The notes under the pieces are model-generated. The model saw nothing but the letters and a program-made list of their open reading frames with translations, ran no database searches and had not been told where the DNA came from. A stretch of 64,000 nucleotides of DNA from Deltaproteobacteria bacterium (GTDB lineage Bacteria > Myxococcota > Kuafuiibacteriia > Kuafuiibacteriales > Kuafuiibacteriaceae), in NCBI GenBank assembly GCA_016713425.1, contig JADJPE010000005.1, positions 4,624,501 through 4,688,500 on the forward strand. Direction: 5' to 3'. Numbering within the stretch: the first letter of the stretch is position 1; the number at the start of each line of letters is the position of its first letter. Shown piece after piece: positions 49,191 to 58,343 of the stretch. Both the position numbers and the translations under genes were made by a program.

Positions 49191-50207
49191 GTGATTTCGA
49201 GTGACCTGTCCCGGGCGGCGCGTCCCGGCGGGGTGTCGACGGACGTTCGGCCGGCGCCGCTGAACCAGGATGAGTCCAGGGACGCGCTCTCTACGTTCAC
49301 GGAGGCGGTCGAACGCATTGGTCGCGTCGTGCGGGGGAAGGACGAAGTGATTCGTCTCACGCTCGTGGCGCTGTTCGCCCGCGGGCATGTTCTCTTGGAG
49401 GATGTGCCCGGCGTCGGAAAAACGACCCTCGCGCGCGCGCTCGCGCAGGTGGTCGGGGGTACCTTCAGCCGAATCCAGCTCACTTCGGATCTCTTGCCGG
49501 CCGATATCGTCGGCGCGCCTGCCCTCGAACGAGAGACCGGTGCGGTTCGGTTCCGCCCGGGTCCCATTTTCGCTTCGGTTGTGCTTGCCGATGAGCTCAA
49601 TCGCGCGACGCCGCGTACGCAAAGCGGGCTCCTGGAGGCCATGGCCGAGCGTTCGGTTTCCGTCGATGGCACGACACACGCGCTGCCCGATCCTTTCTTC
49701 GTCATCGCCACGCAGAACCCGGTCGACCATCACGGCGTCTACTCGTTGCCGCAGTCTCAGATGGACCGGTTCTTGATTCGGACCGAGGTTGGATACCCGG
49801 ACGCGCGCACGGAGCATGACCTCCTCTCGGGCCGCCGAAATGCATCGGTTGAGTCGCTCGCGCCGGTGTTCGATTCGGCGCGTCTTCACGATCTGTTCGA
49901 ACGCGTGGAACGGGTCTTCGTCAGTGGCCCCGTCGTCGACTACGTCCAGGCCATCGTGCGGGCCACGCGCGAAGCGTCGTCGCTTTCCACCGGTGTGTCG
50001 ACGCGCGGTGCGCTCGCGTTCGTGCGCGCAGTTCGTGCGCGCGCGCTGCTCGAAGGCCGTGCTTTCGCGTCGCCTGACGATGTACGGGTGCTCGCGGAGC
50101 CGGTGTGTGCGCATCGCATTGCGCTTCGCGGCGCGGATCGCCCGACGCGCGAGGAATCGATTGCGGTCTTTCGCGAGGTCTTGGACCGTGTCCCGGTTCC
50201 GTTGTAG
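49191..50207 (+). CDS. MoxR family AAA ATPase
   Basis: 338 residues from GTG 49191; GTG 49233 is an alternative and the frame runs further upstream. MoxR ATPases act as chaperones inserting metals or assembling membrane complexes. Walker A EDVPGVGKTTL (GVGKTT 74-79), Walker B ADELNRATPRTQSGLLEAM, sensor ATQNPVDHHGVYSLPQSQMDRF and arginine-containing SGR segment are present. First gene of the MoxR-DUF58-transglutaminase set, a recurrent arrangement linked to envelope integrity. Confidence 0.95.
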   Translation: MISSDLSRAARPGGVSTDVRPAPLNQDESRDALSTFTEAVERIGRVVRGKDEVIRLTLVALFARGHVLLEDVPGVGKTTLARALAQVVGGTFSRIQLTSDLLPADIVGAPALERETGAVRFRPGPIFASVVLADELNRATPRTQSGLLEAMAERSVSVDGTTHALPDPFFVIATQNPVDHHGVYSLPQSQMDRFLIRTEVGYPDARTEHDLLSGRRNASVESLAPVFDSARLHDLFERVERVFVSGPVVDYVQAIVRATREASSLSTGVSTRGALAFVRAVRARALLEGRAFASPDDVRVLAEPVCAHRIALRGADRPTREESIAVFREVLDRVPVPL

Positions 50208-50268
50208 CGCCCGCGTGGTGTTGGGGTACGACGGACCGGCGAAGTCCCGGCGAATCCGGCGCCGCCGC

Positions 50269-50352
50269 GATGGATGAGCGATCGTTGGATGAGCGATGGA
50301 GCGATGGAGCGATGGAGCGATGGATGAGCGACTGATGGATGATTGATGGATG
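50269..50352 (+). repeat. Short repeats of GATGGAGC/GATGGATGAGC before the DUF58 gene
   Basis: Imperfect 8- and 11-bp units, including three consecutive GATGGAGC copies (50295-50318 region), with repeated GGAG and ATG triplets, fill the space between moxR and the DUF58 gene. The last units contain the DUF58 start candidates. Confidence 0.8.
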
Positions 50353-51503
50353 GAGAAGGCGTGCAGATTCGTGCGGGGCTGAAGCGGCGCTTTCTGCGGA
50401 TGATGCGACCTCCGCGCCGCGTCTATCCGACCAAGGCGGGCCTCTTCGTTCTCGGTGCGCCCATCGTCCTTGGCGTTGCGGCGGTCACCGCGAGCAACAA
50501 TCTGCTCTTCTTGCTTCTCGGGGGCATGTTGGGCGCGATCGTGCTTTCCGGTCTCCTGTCGCAACAGAAAATTCGTGGGCTCTCGGTCAAGGTTCGCGCG
50601 TTGTCTGTGGCGCGGGCGATGGAACCCACGCGGCTGTCCGTTGAGATCTCGCGCGATGCGTTTCGAGCTGACGCGGCCCCGATCTTCTCGTTGGTTTTGA
50701 CCGAGGACGCGCGACCGGGATGGCGGTGGGCGCTGAGGGCTCGACCTCCCCGTGACCCGCACAAGCTCTCGGTCGCGATTCCGGTGATCGATGGACCGAG
50801 CGCGACACAGTCGGTGTTGCGTTCCTTTGGTCGGCGCGGGCCGGCGCGTCTTGGCCCGTGTGAGCTCTGGACGCGCTATCCGTTCGGCCTCCTGATGAAG
50901 ACGCGAGACGTTGACCTCGACGTCGAGGTGCTTGTTGGGCCACGACGGGTCGCGCTGCCTCCCCTCCTTAGCGACCCGCGCGGACTCGCACAGCTGGGCG
51001 AGGATGCCGAGCAACGAGGGCGCGGCCTCGAGATCTACGGCCTTCGGGAGCGAGAGCTTCGCGACGCGCCCCATCGAGTTCACGCGCTCCGCTCCTTGAG
51101 TCTGGGGCGTGACGTTGTTCTCGAAATGGCGGGCAGCGATCGGCCGCAAGCCGAGATCGGCGTGGCCAACGTGGTCGGTGCCGACGGAGAGGCGTTCGAG
51201 CGTTCCGTTGAGCTCTGCGCGGAGGCTATCGAAGCGTGGATCGCGCTTGGCTTTACGGTTGGGCTCCGGACTTCCACGTCGCACTACCCAGGCACGCGTC
51301 ACGCACCGGAAGCGTTGGTGAGCGTCCTTGCTCGACTCGAACTGGAGTCGCCTCGGGTTACGGAAGGCTGGCGGCCTCCCAAGGCGTCGTGCGTCTGGCT
51401 CATCCCGCATGGCGTCCGCCTGGAGGCGCAGGATGGAGAGAGCGCGCAGAGCGGTCGACGCTTCTCGGTGGGTGCAGGCGCGGAGCTCGAGGCCCTGCGA
51501 TGA
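50346..51503 (+). CDS. DUF58 domain membrane protein
   Basis: 385 residues from ATG 50346 (a TTG at 50343 is in frame directly before). Two adjacent membrane spans (GLFVLGAPIVLGVAAVTASNN; LLFLLLGGMLGAIVLSGLLS) lead to a soluble part with the DUF58 core (ARLGPCELWTRYPFGLLMKTRDVDLDVEVLVGPR; the RYLSLGRD-like end HRVHALRSLSLGRD). DUF58 proteins are MoxR partners. Its stop overlaps the transglutaminase start as ATGA. Confidence 0.92.
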   Translation: MDGEGVQIRAGLKRRFLRMMRPPRRVYPTKAGLFVLGAPIVLGVAAVTASNNLLFLLLGGMLGAIVLSGLLSQQKIRGLSVKVRALSVARAMEPTRLSVEISRDAFRADAAPIFSLVLTEDARPGWRWALRARPPRDPHKLSVAIPVIDGPSATQSVLRSFGRRGPARLGPCELWTRYPFGLLMKTRDVDLDVEVLVGPRRVALPPLLSDPRGLAQLGEDAEQRGRGLEIYGLRERELRDAPHRVHALRSLSLGRDVVLEMAGSDRPQAEIGVANVVGADGEAFERSVELCAEAIEAWIALGFTVGLRTSTSHYPGTRHAPEALVSVLARLELESPRVTEGWRPPKASCVWLIPHGVRLEAQDGESAQSGRRFSVGAGAELEALR

Positions 51504-53677
51504 AGCTCAAGAGCCTTCATCGCTGGACGATGGTCGGAAGCCTGGTCGCGTCGACGTACGGCGTGATGGGCGGCTCTGATCTGCTCTTCTTTTCGGGGGC
51601 GCTTCTCATCGCCGCGCTCCTTCTCCGAAGCGGGCACCTTCTGACCATGGCGCGTTCCAAGGCGTGGATCTATGGCACCCACGGTGCGACCATTCTCCTT
51701 CTTCTCTTGATTGTTCGGATCTTTGCGACCGAGCGCATCGATGCCGTGCTGATGGTCGTCATGCTCGGTATTTTCAATCGCTTCGTGCTCCATGCTGGCC
51801 AGCGCGACGACTTCTTGCTCCTGGGTGCGAGCGGCGTCCTGATGACGATGTCGACCACGATTACGCCGGGGGCAGCGTTTGGACTTCTGCTCATCTTGTA
51901 CTTGCCCACGGTTCTTTGGGCTCTACTCGCCTCGCAGCTCATTTTTGGCGTGGAGACGATCGCGCGCGGTGAGGCGCTCGGCGCCGTCCTACCGTTGAGC
52001 CAGGTCGCCGACCGGCGGGTTCCACCGCGGCTCTTCCGGATGGCTCTTGGCGGCCTGGCGCTGATGGTCGTTGGCTTCCTGTTGGTCTCTTTGTTCCCTC
52101 GCTACAACCTCGGACGCTACCTGTCGGTGGGCTACTTCATGACATTGCCCGGGGCCAGCGACAACATGGCCTTGGGCACGGAAGGCGTGCCCGAATTTCG
52201 TGACGGCGACCGAATCTTGCGCGTCGAGCCGCGCAGCGCTGCGGGCTCGATCGAGGGCCTCTATGCGCGCCTCTTCGTCCTCGACCGGTTCGATGGGCGC
52301 GCGTGGTCGAGCACAGCTGAGGGTCACAAGCTGCGACCTCTCCCCATGCGTGAACCGTATGAGGGTGAGTTGTCTGACTGGAGCGAAGGCGATGATGCGC
52401 GATCGGCGGTGCGCCTCACGCTCGAGCGCGTTCGAAAGTCGAACATGCGCCCGCTTGCCGCCGTCGGATACACCAGGCCAGCGCCTGTGAGCCCAGCCGT
52501 CATCAGCGAGACGCCGGCCGGGACATGGATGTACTACGGCGCGCAGGGCAAGGGGCCTCAGGTCTATAAGGCGTTCTTGCGCGATGGGCTGGAGTCCTCG
52601 CCGCTGAGTGCAGAGGATCGAGCGCGCTTTCTGCTGCTTCCGCCCGATCTAGATCCGCGCGTGGTGGATTTGGCAACGCGGCTAACGTCCGGGCTCTCGA
52701 AGGATGACGATAAGCTGGGGCGGGTTACGGGCTTCTTCAGCCGGGGATTCAAGTATTCAACCGCGCCGCTTTCGGGGCAGAGCGACGATCCACTGGTTCG
52801 CTTCTTGTTCGAGGCGAAGGAGGGTCACTGTGAGCTGTACGCAGGCGCGCTGACCGTCTTGCTTCGTGCGGCTGGCGTGCCGGCGCGGGTCGCGACGGGA
52901 TACTACGGCGGTCGGTGGAATGACCTTGGCGGCTATCTCGAGATGACCACCGGGGATGCCCACGCATGGACCGAGGTTTATCTCGAAGGACGCGGGTGGA
53001 TATGGGCGGATGCGACGCCCGCCGACTTGCGTGCGGCGGGAAGAACACGGACCGAGTCGTGGTTCACCGACCTCCGCGATCTCGTGGAGAAGGCGTGGTT
53101 CGAAAACGTCCTCGACTTCGATGAGGCCAAGCGCCGCGCGTTGATGTCCGAGCTGCGATCCGTTTTGAGCGCGGCCTGGCATCGTCCGCTCGAGGGTCTT
53201 GGGCTCGGCCCGTCGTCCTCGTCGTCCTCGTCGTCGTCCTCGTCGTCGTCGTCGTCCTCTGAGCATGGCCGTTTTAGCATTCTCGGGGTCTCGGGTGCCT
53301 CTGGTCTCGTCGCCGTCGTGGCTGTTCTCGGTGGTTTCGTCGCCAGCGCATGCGGGTGGCTGCTCCTCCGTGGGGCTGCGCGCCGGGCTCGTCGAAGGCG
53401 TATGAGGCAAGCCTTGGTTCTTGGCCAGCGGCTCCGAGCGATCTTGGGGGAGGTTCCCGGCGAGAACGTGACCTTGTCTCAGCTCGTTTCGCGACTTCCG
53501 ACCGCCGATCAAGCGACGGCGGGTGCGGTGGTTTCGCGCTACGAATGTCTTCGCTTCGGACCGCCCGAGTTGGCGCCTGCGGTGCGCGAGGTCGGGGCCG
53601 ATCTGCGGGCGCTGAAGATCCAGCTTGTCCGTAGCCGTGGTCTGCGGGCGAATCAACGATTGCCCCAGGGCGTTTGA
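51500..53677 (+). CDS. Transglutaminase-like membrane protein, TgpA family
   Basis: 725 residues from ATG 51500, overlapping the DUF58 stop; the frame extends into DUF58 without meaning. About seven membrane spans in the first 240 residues are followed by an exported transglutaminase-like domain with triad C444 (KEGHCELYAGAL), H488 (GDAHAWTEVY) and D504 (WADATPA). A Ser homopolymer of 17 codons (53212-53260) and a final membrane span (LVAVVAVLGGFVASACGWLLL) precede a basic cytoplasmic tail. TgpA-type proteins accompany MoxR and DUF58 and are tied to envelope integrity; the substrate is unknown. Confidence 0.92.
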   Translation: MKLKSLHRWTMVGSLVASTYGVMGGSDLLFFSGALLIAALLLRSGHLLTMARSKAWIYGTHGATILLLLLIVRIFATERIDAVLMVVMLGIFNRFVLHAGQRDDFLLLGASGVLMTMSTTITPGAAFGLLLILYLPTVLWALLASQLIFGVETIARGEALGAVLPLSQVADRRVPPRLFRMALGGLALMVVGFLLVSLFPRYNLGRYLSVGYFMTLPGASDNMALGTEGVPEFRDGDRILRVEPRSAAGSIEGLYARLFVLDRFDGRAWSSTAEGHKLRPLPMREPYEGELSDWSEGDDARSAVRLTLERVRKSNMRPLAAVGYTRPAPVSPAVISETPAGTWMYYGAQGKGPQVYKAFLRDGLESSPLSAEDRARFLLLPPDLDPRVVDLATRLTSGLSKDDDKLGRVTGFFSRGFKYSTAPLSGQSDDPLVRFLFEAKEGHCELYAGALTVLLRAAGVPARVATGYYGGRWNDLGGYLEMTTGDAHAWTEVYLEGRGWIWADATPADLRAAGRTRTESWFTDLRDLVEKAWFENVLDFDEAKRRALMSELRSVLSAAWHRPLEGLGLGPSSSSSSSSSSSSSSSSEHGRFSILGVSGASGLVAVVAVLGGFVASACGWLLLRGAARRARRRRMRQALVLGQRLRAILGEVPGENVTLSQLVSRLPTADQATAGAVVSRYECLRFGPPELAPAVREVGADLRALKIQLVRSRGLRANQRLPQGV

Positions 53678-53695
53678 AGAGACTATGCACGCGCG

Positions 53696-55180
53696 GTGCA
53701 GACGCTCCTGTACCGCCTCGAACTGCTCCGGCTTGGGGCCCTTCCCCCGTCCTCCGAGGCCGTGCGTGCGGTCGCCGATGCCTCTGTCTGGTTTGATCGC
53801 GCGCGCAGCTTGTTGGGGCTCGGGGTCATGGTGGCGATCGCGTGGTCGCTGTCCAGCCGCCGGCGGCAGGTGAGATGGCGTTTGGTTGGGGTGGGCATCC
53901 TGCTCCAGATCGCGGTGGGGACGTTTGCCTTGTCCTCCGCGGGCCAAAGTCTCTTCGGGATCTTCAACGACGTCGTGAATGGCGTCATCGGGTACACGGG
54001 CGAAGGCTCAGGCTTCTTGTTCGGGCGTCTCGCCGAACAGAACAACGTGCCGGTTGGCGTTTCCGTTGTTCCCGAGCCCGGATTGGAGGGGGAGGCCGGT
54101 TTGGGCGCAGGCGCGGGCGCGCGTGACGCCTGGACGCAGATCGCCAAGATGGCGCCGGTGCGCGCGGAGTCGTCAGGACCGACCCGATGGGCTTCGATCG
54201 GCGCTTATTTCGCGTTTGGCGTCTTGCCGACGATCATTTTCTTTTCGGCGTTGATGGGTGTCTTCTATCACCTCGGCGTCATGCAGCGGGTCATTCATCT
54301 CCTCGCCATCGCGATGCAGAAGACGCTCGGGACGAGCGGTGCCGAAACGCTCTCGGCGGCCGGGAATATCTTTGTCGGTCAGACGGAGGCGCCGCTCCTG
54401 GTCCGTCCGTACATCAAAGAAATGACCGAGAGTGAGCTCATGGCCGTCATGACCGGTGGGTTTGCGACGGTCGCGGGTGGCGTGATGATCGCCTACGTCG
54501 GGATGCTCCGTTCAGTGATTCCGGACATCGCGGGGCACTTGCTTTCGGCGTCGGTGATGAGTGCGCCCGCGAGCCTCGTCGTCGCGAAGATCATGATGCC
54601 CGAGCCCGATCCCACGAAATGCAAGACTTTCGGTCGGGTCAATCTGCGGGTCGCGCGCCCGCACGCCAACTTGATCGATGCTGCGGCGCACGGCGCGAGC
54701 GATGGGCTTCAGCTTGCGCTGAACGTTGGCGCTATGCTGCTCGCGTTCATCAGCCTCGTCGCGTTGGCGAACGGCCTCCTCGGATGGGCGAGCGGCCTCG
54801 TCGCGCTCGCTGAACCGCTCACGCTCGAGCGGCTGCTGGGCGCAGTCTTGTCGCCGCTGGCCTGGTGCATGGGCGTTCCGTGGGATGATGCCGCACGCGT
54901 CGGAAGTCTGCTCGGCGTGAAGACCGTTCTCAACGAGTTCGTGGCGTACGAAATGTTGAGTCGAGAGGCCGCGTCTATGGTGCACGAACGGTCGAGCCTC
55001 ATCGCGGCGTACGCGCTTTGTGGATTCGCGAACTTCGGCTCGATCGGGATCCAGATCGGTGGCCTCTCGCCGCTGGCTCCTGAGCGCAGGCAGGACTTCG
55101 CTCGCATCGGGGTGCGCGCCATGATCGGCGGGACCTTGGCCGCATTCATGACGGCCTGCGTCGTCGGGATGATGACCTGA
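53696..55180 (+). CDS. Concentrative nucleoside transporter (NupC/CNT family)
   Basis: 494 residues from GTG 53696, 18 bp after the transglutaminase stop. CNT signatures are present: SAAGNIFVGQTEAPLLVRPYI (substrate-site Gln-Thr-Glu), MTGGFATVAGGVMIAY, and VKTVLNEFVAYEML. Multiple membrane segments. It imports nucleosides with H+ or Na+. An Ala/Gly insertion sits between the first spans (about residues 125-150). The stop codon lies in a CCTGA repeat. Confidence 0.93.
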   Translation: MQTLLYRLELLRLGALPPSSEAVRAVADASVWFDRARSLLGLGVMVAIAWSLSSRRRQVRWRLVGVGILLQIAVGTFALSSAGQSLFGIFNDVVNGVIGYTGEGSGFLFGRLAEQNNVPVGVSVVPEPGLEGEAGLGAGAGARDAWTQIAKMAPVRAESSGPTRWASIGAYFAFGVLPTIIFFSALMGVFYHLGVMQRVIHLLAIAMQKTLGTSGAETLSAAGNIFVGQTEAPLLVRPYIKEMTESELMAVMTGGFATVAGGVMIAYVGMLRSVIPDIAGHLLSASVMSAPASLVVAKIMMPEPDPTKCKTFGRVNLRVARPHANLIDAAAHGASDGLQLALNVGAMLLAFISLVALANGLLGWASGLVALAEPLTLERLLGAVLSPLAWCMGVPWDDAARVGSLLGVKTVLNEFVAYEMLSREAASMVHERSSLIAAYALCGFANFGSIGIQIGGLSPLAPERRQDFARIGVRAMIGGTLAAFMTACVVGMMT

Positions 55181-55195
55181 CCTGACCTGACCTGA
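55176..55195. repeat. Four CCTGA pentamers covering the transporter stop codon
   Basis: CCTGA at 55176, 55181, 55186 and 55191, then an AT-rich run. The first supplies the TGA stop of the nucleoside transporter. Confidence 0.9.
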
Positions 55196-55263
55196 ATTTT
55201 CGACTCGGCAGGCCGACCGGATCGTCTGTCGAAGAAGGACCGGGCCTGACGTGCGGAAGAACG

Positions 55264-55392
55264 ATGATTCCGCCGCTGATCATGGCCGCATTGATCGCAT
55301 CAACGACCGCTGGCGTCGCGCGGGTTGGATTCACCACGAAGATGGCGCTGCTCTTGGATGAACCAGGATCAGCCGGAGCCGAAGGCGTGTGA
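55264..55392 (+). CDS. Possible small hydrophobic protein, 42 residues
   Basis: An ORF of 42 codons (MIPPLIMAALIASTTAGVAR...) with a hydrophobic start and GGAAGA 6 nt upstream, in the 233-bp gap between the nucleoside transporter and the phosphatase. Nothing else supports expression. The opposite strand is also open across this stretch, so either could be chance in GC-rich DNA. Except for this ORF and the CCTGA repeat, the gap shows nothing. Confidence 0.2.
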   Translation: MIPPLIMAALIASTTAGVARVGFTTKMALLLDEPGSAGAEGV

Positions 55393-55413
55393 ATTCTTGC
55401 ACTGACCGGTCTG

Positions 55414-56286
55414 CTATTCGAGCGGTATGTCCGCCTTCCGACCCGGCACATCCAAGGCATTGCGTACGATGGCAAAGCGTGCCGGCTCGCGTACGGCGAG
55501 GAGCAGCCCCCGATGGATGGCGTGCGTGTATTCGCGACCGTCGAAGAATCGGGCGTTGCCGCCCATTTCGCGGAGGAGGAATACGCCGGCTGCATGGTCC
55601 CACGGCATGATTCGCGAGTAGAGGAGAAAATCGAGCTCGCCGGTGAGAAGACTTACGTATTCGGTGGCGGCGCACCAGTGTGAGGGCACGGGCTTCACGA
55701 CGCGCGGGTCGATTGTCTTGGCGTGGGCGCAAAGCTGCGCATCGTCCGCCGGGAGATGGAGCACGCCCATCGCGGACGCCCCTCTGTCGTGCTTGGCCTC
55801 GGTGCGGAGAGCGCCATTCTCGCCCGGGTCGAAAGCGCGACCGTTGAGCATGACGCCTTCGCCGCGCTGTGCCGACCACATCTGGCCGGCGCACGGGACG
55901 TAAATGACGCCCGCGATGGCCTCGTGATTCTCAACGAGGCACACCATCGTGCCGAACCGCTCTATACCCCGCGAGAAGTTCGAGGTCCCGTCGATGGGGT
56001 CGACGATCCAAGCGAGGCCGGACGCGCTGAGTGTCTCGAGGCGAGTCGGATCCAGGGAGACGCCTTCTTCGCCAACGACCACGGAATTGGGCAACAAAGC
56101 GGTCAGATCGCGCGCGAGCCTCGCTTCCATGGCGCGGTCGGCCACGGTGACGATCTCTTCCTTCCCTTCGGCATTGCGCTTCGTAAGCACCTCGTCGTCG
56201 GCGAGCTGTCGGAAGCGCGGCAGAACCTCTTGGGCGGCCGCCTTGGCGATGATGTCGGTAAGCTGGTCGAGGTCGATCGTCGCCAT
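55414..56286 (-). CDS. Inositol monophosphatase family phosphatase
   Basis: 290 residues from ATG 56286, about the usual IMPase length; the frame upstream to 56568 overlaps the next gene's leader. Metal and phosphate motifs are GEE (72-74), WIVDPIDGTSNFSRG (DPIDGT 96-101) and WDHAAG (late). The family includes inositol-1-phosphatase, fructose-1,6-bisphosphatase-like and 3'(2'),5'-bisphosphate (PAP) phosphatase CysQ enzymes. The sequence alone does not separate these. Lone gene, divergent from the lipoprotein. Confidence 0.9.
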   Translation of the reverse strand: MATIDLDQLTDIIAKAAAQEVLPRFRQLADDEVLTKRNAEGKEEIVTVADRAMEARLARDLTALLPNSVVVGEEGVSLDPTRLETLSASGLAWIVDPIDGTSNFSRGIERFGTMVCLVENHEAIAGVIYVPCAGQMWSAQRGEGVMLNGRAFDPGENGALRTEAKHDRGASAMGVLHLPADDAQLCAHAKTIDPRVVKPVPSHWCAATEYVSLLTGELDFLLYSRIMPWDHAAGVFLLREMGGNARFFDGREYTHAIHRGLLLAVREPARFAIVRNALDVPGRKADIPLE

Positions 56287-56399
56287 GAGAGTGCGGGGCC
56301 ACTCTGCCGGGCAGAAGGAATGCGAGGCAAGTCGGATATCGCGCGAGCCTGATCGAGGCGCGGCTTGAATGCCCCACTGGACAGGAGGGTCCCGAATCC

Positions 56400-58343
56400 G
56401 TGAGAAAGGGCGAGGACTGGCCCATGATGCACACTCCACGCTTGAATCGACCACCGCGAATCGGGGGGCTTGCGGGAGCAAGGGGGTCCTGGGGACCCGA
56501 GGCATCCAGGGAAGTCGAGGCATCCAGGGAACGCGAGGCGTCAAGGACACCCGAGACACCCGAGACACCCGAGGCCTCTGGGGCCCCCGAGATATCCGAA
56601 GCGTCTAGCGCGCTCGAAGGACCGCTCGTTGACGTTGGTCTTTGGCGTATGGGGCTCGTGTTCGCGGTCGTACTTTGTTTCGGATCGGCTTGCGGGACGT
56701 CTTCGGCCGACGGATCTGGTTTTTTCGATGCCGGCGATGCTTGGCATGGGGAAGCGTTCGCCGATGGGTCGGCGATGGACACTGGACGAATACGCGACGC
56801 GGGTCGCGGCGATGCGGACGTCGGGGAGGCGGATGCCTTCGGGTACGACATGGACACGGGGGTCGGGCCTGGGGACACGGGCTTCCGGACTTGGGACGCG
56901 GACGTTGGAAGTGCCGACACCGGCTTTGGGGCTCGGGACGGAGGCGCAGATTTTGACGGTGCCTCCGTCGACGCGTCGGATGCGGGCGATGCGACGGTGC
57001 CTGCGCCCAGCTATGCCTTGTGGGATCAAGGCTTTCGTCACGGTGTGGTGCGGAGCGATCTGGGCGACATCCGGACGGTGAGCATCGGTCCGTGCCTCTA
57101 TCCCGAGGGTGTCGAGTGTCCGGCGGGCGTGCTCTGTTCGCGATGTCCGACCGGACCGTCGACTTACGCGCAATCCAACTTCTTCAGCACCGTTGAGCCG
57201 GCGCCCAACACCTATTTCTGGACCCTCGATCACAACGTGGACGTGGGCGAGTTTGGGGGTGCCTTCAACGCGGTTTGTAATTCAGGGCCGCCGGACCAGT
57301 CGTTGCCCGTGGGTGTCGGGCCGGCTTCGGGTGAAGTTTTCGACTTCTGGCTCTCAACGGGGTCGACCGGGGGCCTCCGTGCGCATCTGGGCATCACGAC
57401 CCGCGAGGGCCCGTGCCCGAATGACGCGACGCCCTATCTCGGCCTTGGGGTGAGCGCCTCGACGGGCAATCAAGGCAAGGTGGGCCGGTTTCAACGTTTC
57501 TCGTCTGCGATCGGTGACGTCGGGTACGATCAGTCGTGGGTTCGGTTTACGGCCGCGATCGAACAATGTCAGGGCCTGTCTCCCTGCTTGTTCTATCTGA
57601 ATGCGCAGACCCGTTGGGGCGGCAAGCCACGCATGCTCATCGTGACCCTTGGGCATCTCAACCATCGCGGTGAGCACGGAGTGCACGCACACTGGAACTG
57701 GCCGGTCGAGGAGAGCCACTTCAGCCCTGGGTACGACATCGCGTATGTCGATTGTGAAGGGCTTGGGCTTTCGTGCCTGGGCCTCCATCCGGCGGGCCTG
57801 TCATACCGCCTGTCTATCGGAGCTCTTGTCTCCATCGCCAGCGATCTCGGCCTCTACGATGACCCCATGCCGGTCGGCCAGCTTCTCGAGCTTGATGCCG
57901 TGAGTTGGTCCATCGAGACCGCGGGCGCCGATGCTCAGGTCGGAGCCTGGGTCGAAGCGATGGAGATGACGGGACCTCCGGCGACACTTCCGGCCCTATT
58001 TTTTGGGCGCCAGCCCAGCCCGGTGACCCGAGTCGTCACGCTCTCGAGCTCAGAGGCATTGTACGGCCGTGTCGAGAACGTTGGGCGCGACGATGCGATG
58101 TCGTGTCTCGAAGTGGACGGTCGCCCCGTGGACCAGCGGAATGGCGATGGCTGGTGCAAGGACCCGGAAAACTGGACGATGATTGCGTCGAGCTCCGAGG
58201 CGAACAGTTGGCGTTTCGTCGGAGGCACTTGGACGCTGGCGGTGGAGCCCGTGGGTTCGATCTTTCCGGCAAACAGATATCGTGGCTATTGGCGCGATCG
58301 GAGGACGGGCGCGACGGCGCGCGCTGAGTTCACCGTGGAGTGA
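56400..58343 (+). CDS. Large lipoprotein of unknown function with repeat-rich N-terminus
   Basis: 647 residues from GTG 56400, which has GGAGGG 10 nt upstream. A hydrophobic stretch at about 85-97 ends in GSAC (C98), a lipobox, but such a long segment before it is odd: ATG 56649 would give a 15-residue signal with no basic end. Both starts are possible. The first 80 codons are built from short repeats (GAGGCATCCAGGG and ACACCCGAG). An Asp/Gly-rich linker then leads to a Cys-containing domain (CLYPEGVECPAGVLCSRC) and a long beta-rich region with paired Cys. No enzyme signature recognised. Its 3' end overlaps the EamA gene on the other strand by 58 bp. Confidence 0.72.
   Translation: MRKGEDWPMMHTPRLNRPPRIGGLAGARGSWGPEASREVEASREREASRTPETPETPEASGAPEISEASSALEGPLVDVGLWRMGLVFAVVLCFGSACGTSSADGSGFFDAGDAWHGEAFADGSAMDTGRIRDAGRGDADVGEADAFGYDMDTGVGPGDTGFRTWDADVGSADTGFGARDGGADFDGASVDASDAGDATVPAPSYALWDQGFRHGVVRSDLGDIRTVSIGPCLYPEGVECPAGVLCSRCPTGPSTYAQSNFFSTVEPAPNTYFWTLDHNVDVGEFGGAFNAVCNSGPPDQSLPVGVGPASGEVFDFWLSTGSTGGLRAHLGITTREGPCPNDATPYLGLGVSASTGNQGKVGRFQRFSSAIGDVGYDQSWVRFTAAIEQCQGLSPCLFYLNAQTRWGGKPRMLIVTLGHLNHRGEHGVHAHWNWPVEESHFSPGYDIAYVDCEGLGLSCLGLHPAGLSYRLSIGALVSIASDLGLYDDPMPVGQLLELDAVSWSIETAGADAQVGAWVEAMEMTGPPATLPALFFGRQPSPVTRVVTLSSSEALYGRVENVGRDDAMSCLEVDGRPVDQRNGDGWCKDPENWTMIASSSEANSWRFVGGTWTLAVEPVGSIFPANRYRGYWRDRRTGATARAEFTVE

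Noticed and set aside
49155..51410. 751-codon minus-strand frame opposite MoxR and DUF58
   Set aside because: A GC-rich shadow of clear plus-strand genes; its Arg/His/Pro-rich composition is typical of a false frame.
55146..55595. Minus-strand frame across the gap and the phosphatase 3' end
   Set aside because: A short piece looks protein-like, but it has no start or ribosome site and overlaps the phosphatase gene in another frame.
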